Assembly (NCBI GenBank): GCA_012522805.1
Contig: JAAYJS010000035.1
Coordinates: forward strand, 1 to 64,000
Source of the DNA: Eubacteriaceae bacterium
Lineage (GTDB): Bacteria > Bacillota > Clostridia > Eubacteriales > Eubacteriaceae
Direction of reading: 5' to 3'
DNA length: 64,000 nt
Both the position numbers and the translations under genes were made by a program. Every line of letters begins with the position of its first letter. Positions within the stretch are counted from its first letter, which is position 1. Under the pieces are notes generated by a model. It saw nothing but the letters and a program-made list of their open reading frames with translations. It did no database searches and had not been told where the DNA came from. Of the stretch, positions 49,689 through 59,908 are shown in pieces.

Positions 49689-51452
49689 ATGAAAAATAAA
49701 TTAAAGCGAACAAAATTGGTATGTACCTTGGGCCCGGCTACGGATGTTGCCGGCACCATAGAAGGCTTAATTGACAGAGGCATGAACGTGGTCCGAATGA
49801 ATTTCTCCCACGGCGACCACGAAGAACATGCAGAACGTATCGCTCAGGTTAAAGCTGCGCGCAAAAGTATGAAAGTGCCCATTGCCATATTGTTGGACAC
49901 AAAAGGGCCGGAAATTCGGACAGGTCAACTCGCCGACGGAAAAGTTCATTTAGAAACCTACGACGAAGTGATCTTAACGACGGAACAAATACAAGGAGAC
50001 AAAAACAGAATATCCGTATCCTATTCGGAACTGCCGAAGGATGTAAAGGTCGGCGACCGCATTTTAATCGATGACGGTTTAATCGAACTGACCATCATTG
50101 ACATACCCAACGATACGGAAATTTTATGCCGAATCGACAACGGTGGGGAATTGGGCGTCCGAAAAGGCGTGAACGTACCCAATGTAAAAATCAACTTACC
50201 CGGTTTAACGGAACAAGACGAAAAGGATTTGATCTTTGGTATCGAACAGGGAATCGACTTCGTTGCAGCCTCCTTTGTCAGAAAACCTCAAGATGTCATT
50301 GCGATTAGAAAAATTTTAGATAACCACAGCGGCTCCCACGTTCAAATCATAGCTAAGATAGAAAATAGAGAAGGAGTCGAAAACATCGACCGCATCTTAG
50401 CGGTGTGCGACGGCATCATGGTTGCCCGGGGCGACTTGGGTGTCGAGATACCTCCGGAAGAGGTACCCCTTGTTCAAAAATCCATTATTCGTAAATGCAA
50501 CCTATTGGGAAAACCGGTCATCACGGCGACACAAATGTTGGATTCGATGATACGCAACCCACGACCGACTAGGGCAGAGGTTGCCGATGTGGCCAATGCC
50601 GTATTTGACGGTACCGATGCCGTCATGCTTTCAGGTGAAACCGCAGTCGGAACTTATCCTCTGGAAACCACTCAAATCATGGCGGATATCGTTCAAAAAA
50701 TAGAGTCCTCCGATGCCTATAAACGGCGACTAGTCGTAGAACACGGCGAAAACACCGTAACCAATGCGGTCAGTTCGGCAGTTGTTTCCATCGTAGAAAA
50801 TTTAGATGCCAAGGCCATCATCGCTGCATCCGCCTCGGGCTACACACCGAGAATGCTTGCAAAATACCGCCCCGATTGTAGAATATTTGGGGTTTCCGAT
50901 AATATCAGAACCGTGCGACGCTTAGCATTGAGCTGGGGTGTTTATTGTATTTACGTACCTAGATTTGACTCCAACGACGAATTGGTGCACACGGCCATTG
51001 ATGCGGTAGAGGAACTCAAAGCAATTAAAACCGGGGATACGGTTGTCATTGCTGCCGGTGTGCCCTTAGGGGTTCAAGGTTACACCAACATGATCATGGT
51101 CCATGTTGTGGGCGATGCCGTAATGGACGGAATTGGGATCGGCGACAAACCGGTAACCGGTTATGCACGCTTAGTGGATATCGATCATCAAGAGGAGATC
51201 GAGGAAGGCGACATTGTTGTCGCTAAAACCTTTAACCACAATTTGGAGTTGCTCTTGACAAAAGCCGCGGCATTGATTACGGAAGAATCCGGGGGTGTAG
51301 AATCGGAAGGTGCAAAATTAGCAAAACAAAATGGCATACCTGCTATTGTTGGGGTTGCCAAAGCCTTTGAGTTGATCAATGAACAAGATGTCATTACTGT
51401 GGATCCTCAACGGGGCGCCGTATATATGGGAAGCGTCAGAATAACCAGATAA
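49689..51452 (+). CDS. pyk: Pyruvate kinase with C-terminal PEP-utilizer-like domain
   Basis: KRTKLVCTLGPATD; MVARGDLGVEIP; C-terminal ITEESGGVESEGAKLAKQNGIPAIVG. Confidence 0.96.
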   Translation: MKNKLKRTKLVCTLGPATDVAGTIEGLIDRGMNVVRMNFSHGDHEEHAERIAQVKAARKSMKVPIAILLDTKGPEIRTGQLADGKVHLETYDEVILTTEQIQGDKNRISVSYSELPKDVKVGDRILIDDGLIELTIIDIPNDTEILCRIDNGGELGVRKGVNVPNVKINLPGLTEQDEKDLIFGIEQGIDFVAASFVRKPQDVIAIRKILDNHSGSHVQIIAKIENREGVENIDRILAVCDGIMVARGDLGVEIPPEEVPLVQKSIIRKCNLLGKPVITATQMLDSMIRNPRPTRAEVADVANAVFDGTDAVMLSGETAVGTYPLETTQIMADIVQKIESSDAYKRRLVVEHGENTVTNAVSSAVVSIVENLDAKAIIAASASGYTPRMLAKYRPDCRIFGVSDNIRTVRRLALSWGVYCIYVPRFDSNDELVHTAIDAVEELKAIKTGDTVVIAAGVPLGVQGYTNMIMVHVVGDAVMDGIGIGDKPVTGYARLVDIDHQEEIEEGDIVVAKTFNHNLELLLTKAAALITEESGGVESEGAKLAKQNGIPAIVGVAKAFELINEQDVITVDPQRGAVYMGSVRITR

Positions 51453-51470
51453 AGAAGATAATAATAAAAT

Positions 51471-51511
51471 AAAAAAGCTCCACAATGCTTGTGCATTGGG
51501 AGCTTTTTTTA
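51471..51511 (+). terminator. Terminator of dnaE-pfkA-pyk
   Basis: aaaaaagctccacaatgcttgtgcattgggagcttttttt. Confidence 0.8.
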
Positions 51512-51528
51512 TATATGGTCGCATTAAA

Positions 51529-52776
51529 TCATGGCGTTGCCAATACTTTTTTCAGCTTAGCAAATCTCGGCAAGCCGTCGATGAGTGGGGGTGTCGAAGG
51601 GATGGCAATGAGTGGTGCAGCATAGTCCACAAATTCTTGGGTCACAAAATTGCCCTCTTCGTTGATCCATTCTCTTGGAATGACCTTTTCCACGTTGGCG
51701 GCTTTTTTGAGTTCGACTAATTTCATTTCACATCGATAGGGTTGGTTGGATATGCGCTCGTAGGCAACCATATAACCTGAATAACCTTCGATGGCTTTTT
51801 GTACAGCCGTTACACCTGCCAAGTAAGCTTCGTCTACATCTATCTTTGAACCCCAGTGGGAGGCACAGCGTTGCAGCAACGAAAACTCGATACCGCGTAC
51901 TTTTCCGCCAATCATATATTTTAAGTAATTGGATAAAACCGATGCAGCACCGCCGAGTTGGGCGTGTCCAGAAGAGTTCCTTGCGATGTCTTCTGTGACC
52001 AGTTCGGGAAGAAACTTGCCTTCTTTGGTTTTAACACCTTCCGAAACGGCGATCATAACCTTCTTTTTTTCCTTAAAGACCTTATAGGTATCTTGGAGCA
52101 TGGTGTCCATATCGAAGGGAACTTCCGGCAAATAAATTAAATCCGGACCGCAACCGTGGGTGGCGGCCAGTGCTGTTGCTGCTGTCAACCAACCGGCATG
52201 CCGTCCCATGACTTCAAGGACACAAATCATGGTATTATCGTACACATTGGCATCTTTGTGGACTTCCATGGTAGCAGTGGCGATATAGCGTGCAGCGGAA
52301 GCATAGCCCGGACAATGGTCCGTACCGTATAAATCGTTGTCGATGGTTTTCGGAACACCTAGAATTCGACATTCATAATTCTGTTTCTCTAAATATTTGG
52401 ATATCTTAAGACAAGTATCCATGGAGTCGTTTCCGCCATTATAAAAGAAATAGCGGATGTTATATTTTTTAAAAACTTCTAGAATTTTAATATAATCGGC
52501 ATCATCGATATCAGGATCTGTTAGTTTGTAACGGCAAGATCCCAACTCGGAAGATGGCGTTGTTTTTAGTAATTGTATTTCTGCCGGATCTTCTTGCCCG
52601 ATATCGTAGAGTTGCTCGTTCAGGATTCCGACGATACCATGAGCTGCACCGTAAACTTTCTCGATGACATCGTTTCTTTTAAGAGCCTCCGTAAAGACAC
52701 CGGCAGCTGAAGCGTTGATGACCGCTGTGGGCCCTCCGGATTGCCCGAAGATAAGGTTTCCTTTTAAAGTGCTCAT
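51529..52776 (-). CDS. Phosphofructokinase, PPi-dependent type
   Basis: FGQSGGPTAVINASAAG; YNGGNDSMDT and VPKTIDND (PPi-type residues rather than GGDGS/PATIDND). Confidence 0.87.
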   Translation of the reverse strand: MSTLKGNLIFGQSGGPTAVINASAAGVFTEALKRNDVIEKVYGAAHGIVGILNEQLYDIGQEDPAEIQLLKTTPSSELGSCRYKLTDPDIDDADYIKILEVFKKYNIRYFFYNGGNDSMDTCLKISKYLEKQNYECRILGVPKTIDNDLYGTDHCPGYASAARYIATATMEVHKDANVYDNTMICVLEVMGRHAGWLTAATALAATHGCGPDLIYLPEVPFDMDTMLQDTYKVFKEKKKVMIAVSEGVKTKEGKFLPELVTEDIARNSSGHAQLGGAASVLSNYLKYMIGGKVRGIEFSLLQRCASHWGSKIDVDEAYLAGVTAVQKAIEGYSGYMVAYERISNQPYRCEMKLVELKKAANVEKVIPREWINEEGNFVTQEFVDYAAPLIAIPSTPPLIDGLPRFAKLKKVLATP

Positions 52777-53089
52777 GTTCACTCACCTCCTCCTTTAAAC
52801 TTACTTAAAGGAAAATAATTGTAACATACAAAATATTAAAATAATAGGCTTATTATGTAAAATGTAGGGTGATATCGATTACATGTTATCCACGACGTAC
52901 AGATGATGGATTGGTCAATCAAATCTTCTACTTTGGGAAAGTCAACGCATCTACAATCATTAGCAAATTTACATTTGATAGGATGTGCTCATTATGTTTC
53001 AGCACACAAGCCGGTATCCGTCGTGCTGGTAGTGGCTGAGCAACCGCTCATGCAATCCCGATATTCTAAATATAAAAATAAAAGGCAAA

Positions 53090-53135
53090 ACAAAACGTTC
53101 GCCTGAGAAAGAAAATCTCATACGAACGTTTTTTA
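53090..53135. terminator. Terminator hairpin
   Basis: aaaacgttcgcctgaga...tctcatacgaacgttttttac. Confidence 0.7.
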
Positions 53136-53179
53136 CTGAATCTAATTTCTACTGAATCAAATCGGTTGGAACCCGTCGG

Positions 53180-54487
53180 TTACGAGGGATCTTCCGATTC
53201 AGATTTCTCATTGGTTGCTTCTTCCGCTTCGGGCAAATCTAAGCGCGTTACTTTGATTTCTGTAACGGCTTTATGGGTAGACTTTGTTACCAGCACCTCC
53301 ACATTTTGATACTGAAAAGTTTCTCCGGGGTTTGGTAGGTGGTTAAACTGTTCGATCACCCAGCCGTTTACCGTATTGGATTCTAACTCCACATTTTTAA
53401 AATCTATTTGGAAGTACTCAAACATGTCAATTAAGTTGGCATGACAAGAAACCAAAGTGGATTTATCGTCGATGGGTCTAAATTTATCGTCTATTTCGTC
53501 GTGCTCGTCCCAAATATCGCCGACCAATTCTTCTAAGATATCTTCCATGGTGACCAACCCGAATGTTCCGCCAAATTCGTCCGCGATGATGGCCATGTGG
53601 GTTTTAGAAACTTGTAGTTGCTTTAACAAAAGGGATATTTTAGTATTTTCCGTCGCATAAACGACATTGGATATAATTTGATTGAGAGAATCCACCTTGG
53701 CACGATACAAATAATGAAAGTCTTTTTCGTGGATCATACCGATGATGTTGTCGATGGTATCTCGGTAAACCGGCAATCTCGAATAGCCGTGGGTTGCAAA
53801 GGCGAGGTCTATTTCCTTCATGGGGGCGTTAATTTCAACGGCTGTAATGTCCACACGGGGAATCGCGATGTCACTTGCGTTCAGGTCATCAAACTCGATG
53901 GCCGAACGTATTAAATCGACTTCGTGTTTTTCCAAAACCCCTTCCGTCTCAGCTTCATCGACGATGGTCATCAACTCTTCGTCGGTGTAGTTGGGTTCAT
54001 CCTTGGATTTAATGAATTTGCGAACGAGCATTTTCCACAATTCGAATAAAAAAGTAATCGGCGTTAAGACAACCATGATGATCCTCATCAGTCCGACAGT
54101 TCTTAACGTAAAGACTTCTGCAAATTCCTTGGCAAAACTTTTCGGTGTAATCTCACCGACCAGTAAAATAGCAGCAGTGGAAATGGCTGTTGCAATGGGA
54201 ACGCCATAATGTCCCATGGCAAATTGCGTGACGATGACGGTGGTCATCGAAGCGATGGCTATATTGACAATATTGTTTCCGACCAAAATAGTGGAAAGCA
54301 ATCGGTCAAAATCTTCACTGATATTTAAGACCATTTGTGCGCGCTGTGCGCGTTTGTCTTCGTTCGAAGCATAATTTTTTATGCGGATGCGATTATAAGA
54401 TGAAAAAGCAGTTTCTGAAGCAGAAAAATAAGCAGACAAGATTAGGAGCAAAATTAATATGCCCGCAGAAGGACCGTCTGTGTCCAT
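53180..54487 (-). CDS. CNNM/CorC (hemolysin-like) transporter with CBS domains
   Basis: SAYFSASETAFSSYNRIRIKNYA; GTFGLVTMEDILEELVGDIWDEHD. Confidence 0.93.
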   Translation of the reverse strand: MDTDGPSAGILILLLILSAYFSASETAFSSYNRIRIKNYASNEDKRAQRAQMVLNISEDFDRLLSTILVGNNIVNIAIASMTTVIVTQFAMGHYGVPIATAISTAAILLVGEITPKSFAKEFAEVFTLRTVGLMRIIMVVLTPITFLFELWKMLVRKFIKSKDEPNYTDEELMTIVDEAETEGVLEKHEVDLIRSAIEFDDLNASDIAIPRVDITAVEINAPMKEIDLAFATHGYSRLPVYRDTIDNIIGMIHEKDFHYLYRAKVDSLNQIISNVVYATENTKISLLLKQLQVSKTHMAIIADEFGGTFGLVTMEDILEELVGDIWDEHDEIDDKFRPIDDKSTLVSCHANLIDMFEYFQIDFKNVELESNTVNGWVIEQFNHLPNPGETFQYQNVEVLVTKSTHKAVTEIKVTRLDLPEAEEATNEKSESEDPS

Positions 54488-54683
54488 AAGCTTTTACTTC
54501 CTCCTTAATTAGTTCGATAGTGTTTTAATTTTTTGGTAGTTACCATTAAGTATATCATTATTTATTTTAGATGTATAGAAAATTAGGCAGATTTGTGAGA
54601 ATTGGCTCTTTTTGAAGAGATTTAACGAAAAACGGATTGCCTATTGTTGTTAAATGAAGGAATCGTCATAGCATTTTTCAGGA

Positions 54684-54719
54684 AAACCCGGTTCTTAAAC
54701 GAAAAGAACCGGGTTTTCT
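54684..54719. terminator. Terminator hairpin
   Basis: aaaacccggttcttaaacgaaaagaaccgggtttt. Confidence 0.75.
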
Positions 54720-54902
54720 AGTGTGGCTTGATTGAATCCCAATCAAGAAGTTGATAAGAGCGCTAGTCCCATGAGTTGTCTGTGCCAAAGGTCCTTTAAT
54801 TTTCTCATAGCGATGACTTTATCTTTCTAACAAGAAAATAGCGTCATTAAATTATTTTATCAATCAACCACGCTGTAAAATGATTGGGGCCATGGTGCAA
54901 TC

Positions 54903-56033
54903 TTACTCTTTATGCAACCGATAGTGTAAAGCGTAAACATCAATCATTTTATCGCCAATGGGTTCCGCCGATTGGAAACGCTCGATAGAAAAGTATAAAT
55001 TTTGACTTTTCGGCTCGATCATAATGGCGGAGGCCAACTTTAAGGGGGCCGTTATTTGCACGATGTTTTTGCCCAGAAGGTCCGTATAATAAATCGCTTC
55101 CAAGGGTTGTTCCGTGGGTTTATTACCTCGCGTAAAAAAGATTCCCGAATCGTCCGGTGCAATAAATACCCTTTTGATGTTACCGCTATAGAGGATGACG
55201 GGTGGTTGGGGATCTCTCAAATTGTAGGTGTAGAGTTTATTATCCGCATTGGTTTCTTGAATGAAAGCCAAGGTGCCGGTATGTCGATTGTAATCGAAAT
55301 AAGCTACATTGGAATCCAGTAAAGTGGGTTTTAAATTTTCTTCCGACATATCGACCATGTAGAGTCTTTTTTTCTCATCTTTTGGGGTTTGTCCAATGTA
55401 AATCATCTTATTTAACTCAGGGTCGTAGGCGAGTTCACTAATTTGATGGTTTTCAACGTTTTTATAAACCTTTCTGTGCTGATTGTGATCCGTAACGATG
55501 ATTTCATTTTTACTGTTGGCATAGAGTACGCTGTCGTCATGAACAAAACAAAATGGTGAAGTGACAGAATAGTCCGGATGTGAAATGGTCTCGGTGATAC
55601 TTTTATCAAGAGATGTCCACATTAATTGTTGATTGCCGATGCCGGTGTCGATGTTACCGGTAGGTGCGCTTTCTTGTTGCAGATAATAGATGCCCTCCTT
55701 GTTTTCATCAAAGCGAACCATATGATGAATTTTGTCCGAGAGGATCAGATTGCTCAATTTGTTTTCAGCGCTTTGATCAAAAATATTGATGGCGTTGGAT
55801 GCCGGTGCTGCAGAGGAACGATCTATCAAAAGCAGTGTTTGTCTTTGCGGATCATAACCTTGCACAACGCCGGCTGTCAGGTATTGGTACTCTAAAATTT
55901 CTGCCGTCTGGTTTGGATTTTCATCCCTCATGGGCATGGGCCGATCCTTTAGAAAAAGGATTGAGCTGCAGCCGGATAATAGAAGTGTTAAAAGGATCAG
56001 CAAACAGATTAATTTGGTTTTAATTGGATTCAT
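54903..56033 (-). CDS. Lipoprotein, beta-propeller-like, downstream of two-component system
   Basis: MNPIKTKLICLLILLTLLLSGCSS lipobox; repeat-like segments in a TolB-like arrangement. Confidence 0.65.
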   Translation of the reverse strand: MNPIKTKLICLLILLTLLLSGCSSILFLKDRPMPMRDENPNQTAEILEYQYLTAGVVQGYDPQRQTLLLIDRSSAAPASNAINIFDQSAENKLSNLILSDKIHHMVRFDENKEGIYYLQQESAPTGNIDTGIGNQQLMWTSLDKSITETISHPDYSVTSPFCFVHDDSVLYANSKNEIIVTDHNQHRKVYKNVENHQISELAYDPELNKMIYIGQTPKDEKKRLYMVDMSEENLKPTLLDSNVAYFDYNRHTGTLAFIQETNADNKLYTYNLRDPQPPVILYSGNIKRVFIAPDDSGIFFTRGNKPTEQPLEAIYYTDLLGKNIVQITAPLKLASAIMIEPKSQNLYFSIERFQSAEPIGDKMIDVYALHYRLHKE

Positions 56034-57831
56034 TGTTGACCTCTTCATCTTCCAAATAGATAATGGGCAGGTTGACAATCATATTGGTTCCTTCGCCTTC
56101 ATGGCTATCCACTTGGATATAGCCGTTGTGTTTATCGATAATTTCTTTGACCAAGTTGAGACCGATACCGGCACCACCTTCGCCTTCGGAGCGCGCTCGA
56201 TCTTCTTCGACCCGATAAAATGCATCGAAAATCTTGGATTTCTCGTTGTCGGAAATACCGATGCCGTAGTCTCGAACGGAAACGGTCACATAGTTTTGAT
56301 TTTCAGGGTTCAGTGCCGCAAAAACATTGATGACATCTCCTCGGTCCGAGTATTTAATGCTGTTGTGGATGATGTTGGTAAAAAGTTGCTGCAGGCGATC
56401 ATAATCTCCGAAGACCATGGGCATATTGGGGTCTCCATTTAAAAGGATATTGATTTCCTTGGCAGAGGATTTGACGCGCATATGGCCCACCACCGTTTCC
56501 AACAATTGATAAATATCGACATTCGTTTTATTGATATCGAATTCCGGTAGGTCGTATTGATGAATGTTGATCAGATCGTCTACCAAACGTAACAAACGAT
56601 GTCCTTCTTTGTTAATGGAATGCAGGGATTTGGAGAGGATCGCTTTGTCTTCGATATTGCGACGGAGCAACATGTCTGTATAACCAATGATGGTGGTTAA
56701 AGGCGTGCGCAATTCATGGGAAACCGAAGAGATGAACTTTTTCTGTTCCTTTTCCAAATGTTTATGGGCCGTAATATTTCTGATTAGAATCAAATAATTG
56801 ACCTCTAAATCGTTACCCGAAGTCGGGCTGCCGATGATGAGCAATTGCTTGTTGTCTACCTCGATCTCTTCGATGACATGGGGCACACCGGAGCGCAATT
56901 TGTCATAAATGTCTCGCAAGAAGGACTGATATTGAAAGTCGTAGATACTCTTCGGGTTGTTGACATTAAAATAAGTTCGGATATAGGAGTTGTAAGAGAT
57001 AACGCGTCCGTCTTTATCTAAACCTAAAACACCGTCGTCCAAGGCAGCTAAAAGACTTGCCAAACGTTTTCTCTCTGAATCCAGCTGACGTATGGTCATG
57101 TTAATATTTTCAGTCATGTTGTTGTAGACTTGAGTTAAATCGCCAATTTCGTCATTTTTAAAATATTGAATCGTAGCATCGTAGTGGCCATCGGCAATTT
57201 TGCCGGAGAGTTCCGTCAATTCCTTTAAGGGCGATATAAAATGATTGGTAAAATTTAAAATGACCACGATCAGTGCAATAAAACCGAGGATGCCCCCAAA
57301 CACATAGAGGAGTGTAAAACTCTTGAGCAGCGTGTCCGTAGTACTTAAAGATTCGATTGTAACGATGTACCCAATCGTGGACGTATCAATTTTTAAAGGG
57401 GAAACATAAAAGATTTGCGTTTTTGTGTTGTGCTTGTTGACGGTCATGACTTGACTTTGGCTGTCCATGGCCATCGTCAGCTCGTCGCTGATGTAAGGCC
57501 GATCCACACTGTCGTAGGAATCCAGAAGAAAATGCCCCTCAGCATTATATAAAAGAAAGCGATGTCCGATAAAGCGACTGAGTCTGCTGGAATAAAGGCG
57601 ATGGTTTTGATTAAAATCGTCCTTTGCACTGTCTATGGGTTTGTCGTAGAGCTTGAGTGTTTCCACCACCGCCAATTGTGCATCTTGAACCGTCTCTTGG
57701 GTTTCGGAGATTTTGTTATCGATGCTGATGTACCAAAAACCTTGTAAAACCAGAAAGTAGATGAATATAAATGACCCTATATATAGGGTCATGTTATACA
57801 AAATCATCCGGGCTCGATAATTTAATTGCAT
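56020..57831 (-). CDS. Sensor histidine kinase (two TM, HAMP, PAS, HisKA, HATPase; WalK/PhoR-like)
   Basis: KKFISSVSHELRTPLTTIIGYTDML; GAGIGLNLVKEIIDKHNG. Confidence 0.93.
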   Translation of the reverse strand: MQLNYRARMILYNMTLYIGSFIFIYFLVLQGFWYISIDNKISETQETVQDAQLAVVETLKLYDKPIDSAKDDFNQNHRLYSSRLSRFIGHRFLLYNAEGHFLLDSYDSVDRPYISDELTMAMDSQSQVMTVNKHNTKTQIFYVSPLKIDTSTIGYIVTIESLSTTDTLLKSFTLLYVFGGILGFIALIVVILNFTNHFISPLKELTELSGKIADGHYDATIQYFKNDEIGDLTQVYNNMTENINMTIRQLDSERKRLASLLAALDDGVLGLDKDGRVISYNSYIRTYFNVNNPKSIYDFQYQSFLRDIYDKLRSGVPHVIEEIEVDNKQLLIIGSPTSGNDLEVNYLILIRNITAHKHLEKEQKKFISSVSHELRTPLTTIIGYTDMLLRRNIEDKAILSKSLHSINKEGHRLLRLVDDLINIHQYDLPEFDINKTNVDIYQLLETVVGHMRVKSSAKEINILLNGDPNMPMVFGDYDRLQQLFTNIIHNSIKYSDRGDVINVFAALNPENQNYVTVSVRDYGIGISDNEKSKIFDAFYRVEEDRARSEGEGGAGIGLNLVKEIIDKHNGYIQVDSHEGEGTNMIVNLPIIYLEDEEVNNESN

Positions 57832-58520
57832 TAAATTTTCCTCATCTTGTAGCCGATGCCAAAAACCGTTTGGATATATTTATTGGGTTGCGAATCAATT
57901 TTTCTTCGTATTCTTTGAATGTGCATATCCACCGTTCGGGTGTCGCCGTAGTAATCGTAGCCCCAAATTTTTTCTAACAGTACATCTCTGGAAAAGACCT
58001 TGTCCGGATGGCTCATTAAGAGCAAGAGCAAGTCGAACTCCTTTGGTGTCAGGTGTACATTTTCGTCTTTTACTTTTAAGGAACGTTCATCGGGGCTTAA
58101 AACCAGGTCGCCGTTGGTGATGATTTTGGGGATTTGAATTTTAGGCTCGTCTCCTTTTTTGACACGGCGCAGGAGAGCTTTAATACGGGCCAAGAGCTCG
58201 CGGTTATCAAAGGGCTTGGTTAAATAATCGTCGGCGCCCAATTCCAATCCTAAAACCTTGTTGACGATGTCGGTTTTAGCCGTCAAAAAAATAATGGGAA
58301 TATTGAGTTCAGGCATAATTTCTTTGCAGACATCGTAGCCATTTTTTTTCGGTAACATGATATCCAATACCATTAAATCCGGATGATAACTCCTCGCTTT
58401 TGCAATTGCTTCTTCGCCATCGTAGGCGGTTTCCACGAGGTAGCCTTCAAATTCTAGTTCCATTTTAATCAGTTCGACAATGGAGGCTTCATCATCTACG
58501 ACTAATATTTTTTCGTTCAT
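57831..58520 (-). CDS. OmpR-family response regulator
   Basis: ILVVDDEASIVELI; PDLMVLDIMLPKKNGYDVC; winged helix VHLTPKEFDLLLLL. Confidence 0.95.
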   Translation of the reverse strand: MNEKILVVDDEASIVELIKMELEFEGYLVETAYDGEEAIAKARSYHPDLMVLDIMLPKKNGYDVCKEIMPELNIPIIFLTAKTDIVNKVLGLELGADDYLTKPFDNRELLARIKALLRRVKKGDEPKIQIPKIITNGDLVLSPDERSLKVKDENVHLTPKEFDLLLLLMSHPDKVFSRDVLLEKIWGYDYYGDTRTVDMHIQRIRRKIDSQPNKYIQTVFGIGYKMRKI

Positions 58521-58530
58521 GTGTACTCCT

Positions 58531-59241
58531 TTAAAACCATAATCTAAATTGCTTTTTATTCTGGATAGCAGTCATGATTTTATCATCTAAATCAGGCATC
58601 CTATGTTTTAATGTTTGAATCAATTGTTTGATCTCTTCTCGTTTGGTCGCGCCGTCTATGGGACAGGTGTTGGCGACAATGGGCAATTGTTGGACTGCTT
58701 TGCTGTTCAGGATCTCCATCTCTTTCAAATAGACAAAGGGTCGAATCAGCGTGATGTCTTTACGATCCAAGTACGTCACCGGTAAAAAAGTATTGATGCG
58801 CCCCTCATAAAAGAGGCTCATTAAAAAAGTCTCGATGACATCGTCGGCATGGTGACCAAAGGCAATTTTTTTGCAGTTTCTGGATAACGCCAAATTGTGA
58901 AGAGCGCCGCGTTTCATCCTGGCACAAAAGGCACAGGGGTTTTTCTCGTGTCGCGTTTCAAATACAATTGGACCGATCTTTGTTTTTTGAATCGTGTAGG
59001 GGATATCCAGCTGCGCACAAAATTTTTGAATCGGTGAAAAATCCATCCCTTTAAAGCCCATATCCAAGGTGATCGCTTCAAGTTCAAAAGGGTGGGGCGA
59101 AAACAGCCTGTACCGGGAAAGTGCAGACAATAAAGCAACGGAATCTTTCCCTCCGGAAACGCCCACGGCAATTCTATCGCCGGGTTGTATCATAGAAAAA
59201 GTTTCAATCCCTTTGCGCATGATGCTTAATATTTTTTTCAT
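58531..59241 (-). CDS. TtcA-like PP-loop ATP pyrophosphatase
   Basis: IAVGVSGGKDSVALL; CAFCARMKRGALH; NTCPIDG. Confidence 0.88.
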   Translation of the reverse strand: MKKILSIMRKGIETFSMIQPGDRIAVGVSGGKDSVALLSALSRYRLFSPHPFELEAITLDMGFKGMDFSPIQKFCAQLDIPYTIQKTKIGPIVFETRHEKNPCAFCARMKRGALHNLALSRNCKKIAFGHHADDVIETFLMSLFYEGRINTFLPVTYLDRKDITLIRPFVYLKEMEILNSKAVQQLPIVANTCPIDGATKREEIKQLIQTLKHRMPDLDDKIMTAIQNKKQFRLWF

Positions 59242-59415
59242 AGGGCGTTCCTTTAGTTTGATTTGATGAGCAGGTTTGAACTTGTAATTGCGTTTTAGAA
59301 TCGTTACAATAACCTATAGATTTCAAATAGTTAGAGTTGAAAACGTCGGTTTTAACTGTGTTTTCCACTTAAATTCTATTTTACCATTAAAACGATAAAT
59401 TAAAAAGGAGAATTA

Positions 59416-59907
59416 ATGAGTCAGACAATCATCTCATTTTTTAGTTTTTTACCACCGGATCTGCAAGTCTTTGTTATATCGGCCATACCCGTTGTGGAAT
59501 TGCGGGGTGCCATACCTTGGGGTATTTTCATACACCGCTTGCCGTACATCAAAACCTTTCTTTTGGCATGGGTTGGCAGTGTTTTACCGGCCCCCTTCAT
59601 TCTTTGGTTGATGCCTGCAATTCTCGACTGGATGCGGGGCACAACATTATTTGGCCCCTTTGCCAATTGGCTCCACGACAGGGGAATGCGCAAATCTAAA
59701 GACATCGCCAAATACGAAATTTGGGGCTTGACGATTTTTATTGCCATTCCTTTACCCGGCACCGGCGTTTGGACCGGGTGCTTGGCAGCATCCTTGATGG
59801 ATATGGATTTTAAGCACGGCATTTTTTCGGCGATACTCGGAGCAGCGATCGCCGGGGGTGTCGTTTCTTTATTGTGTTATTTCGGATTGATGGCCATAGG
59901 AGGATGA
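59416..59907 (+). CDS. Small multi-drug export protein family (COG2426-like) membrane protein
   Basis: VFVISAIPVVELRGAIPWGI; PLPGTGVWTGCLAASLM. Confidence 0.83.
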   Translation: MSQTIISFFSFLPPDLQVFVISAIPVVELRGAIPWGIFIHRLPYIKTFLLAWVGSVLPAPFILWLMPAILDWMRGTTLFGPFANWLHDRGMRKSKDIAKYEIWGLTIFIAIPLPGTGVWTGCLAASLMDMDFKHGIFSAILGAAIAGGVVSLLCYFGLMAIGG

Positions 59908-59908
59908 C

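Noticed and set aside
55930-56442. 170-aa plus-strand ORF antisense to the histidine kinase
   Set aside because: Mirror of conserved kinase coding sequence; no independent support.
58531-59241. PP-loop protein as the missing LarE
   Set aside because: CxxC (CAFCARMKRG), SGGKDS and NTCPIDG layout fits TtcA-like tRNA thiolation proteins rather than LarE, and it lies 40 kb from larBC.
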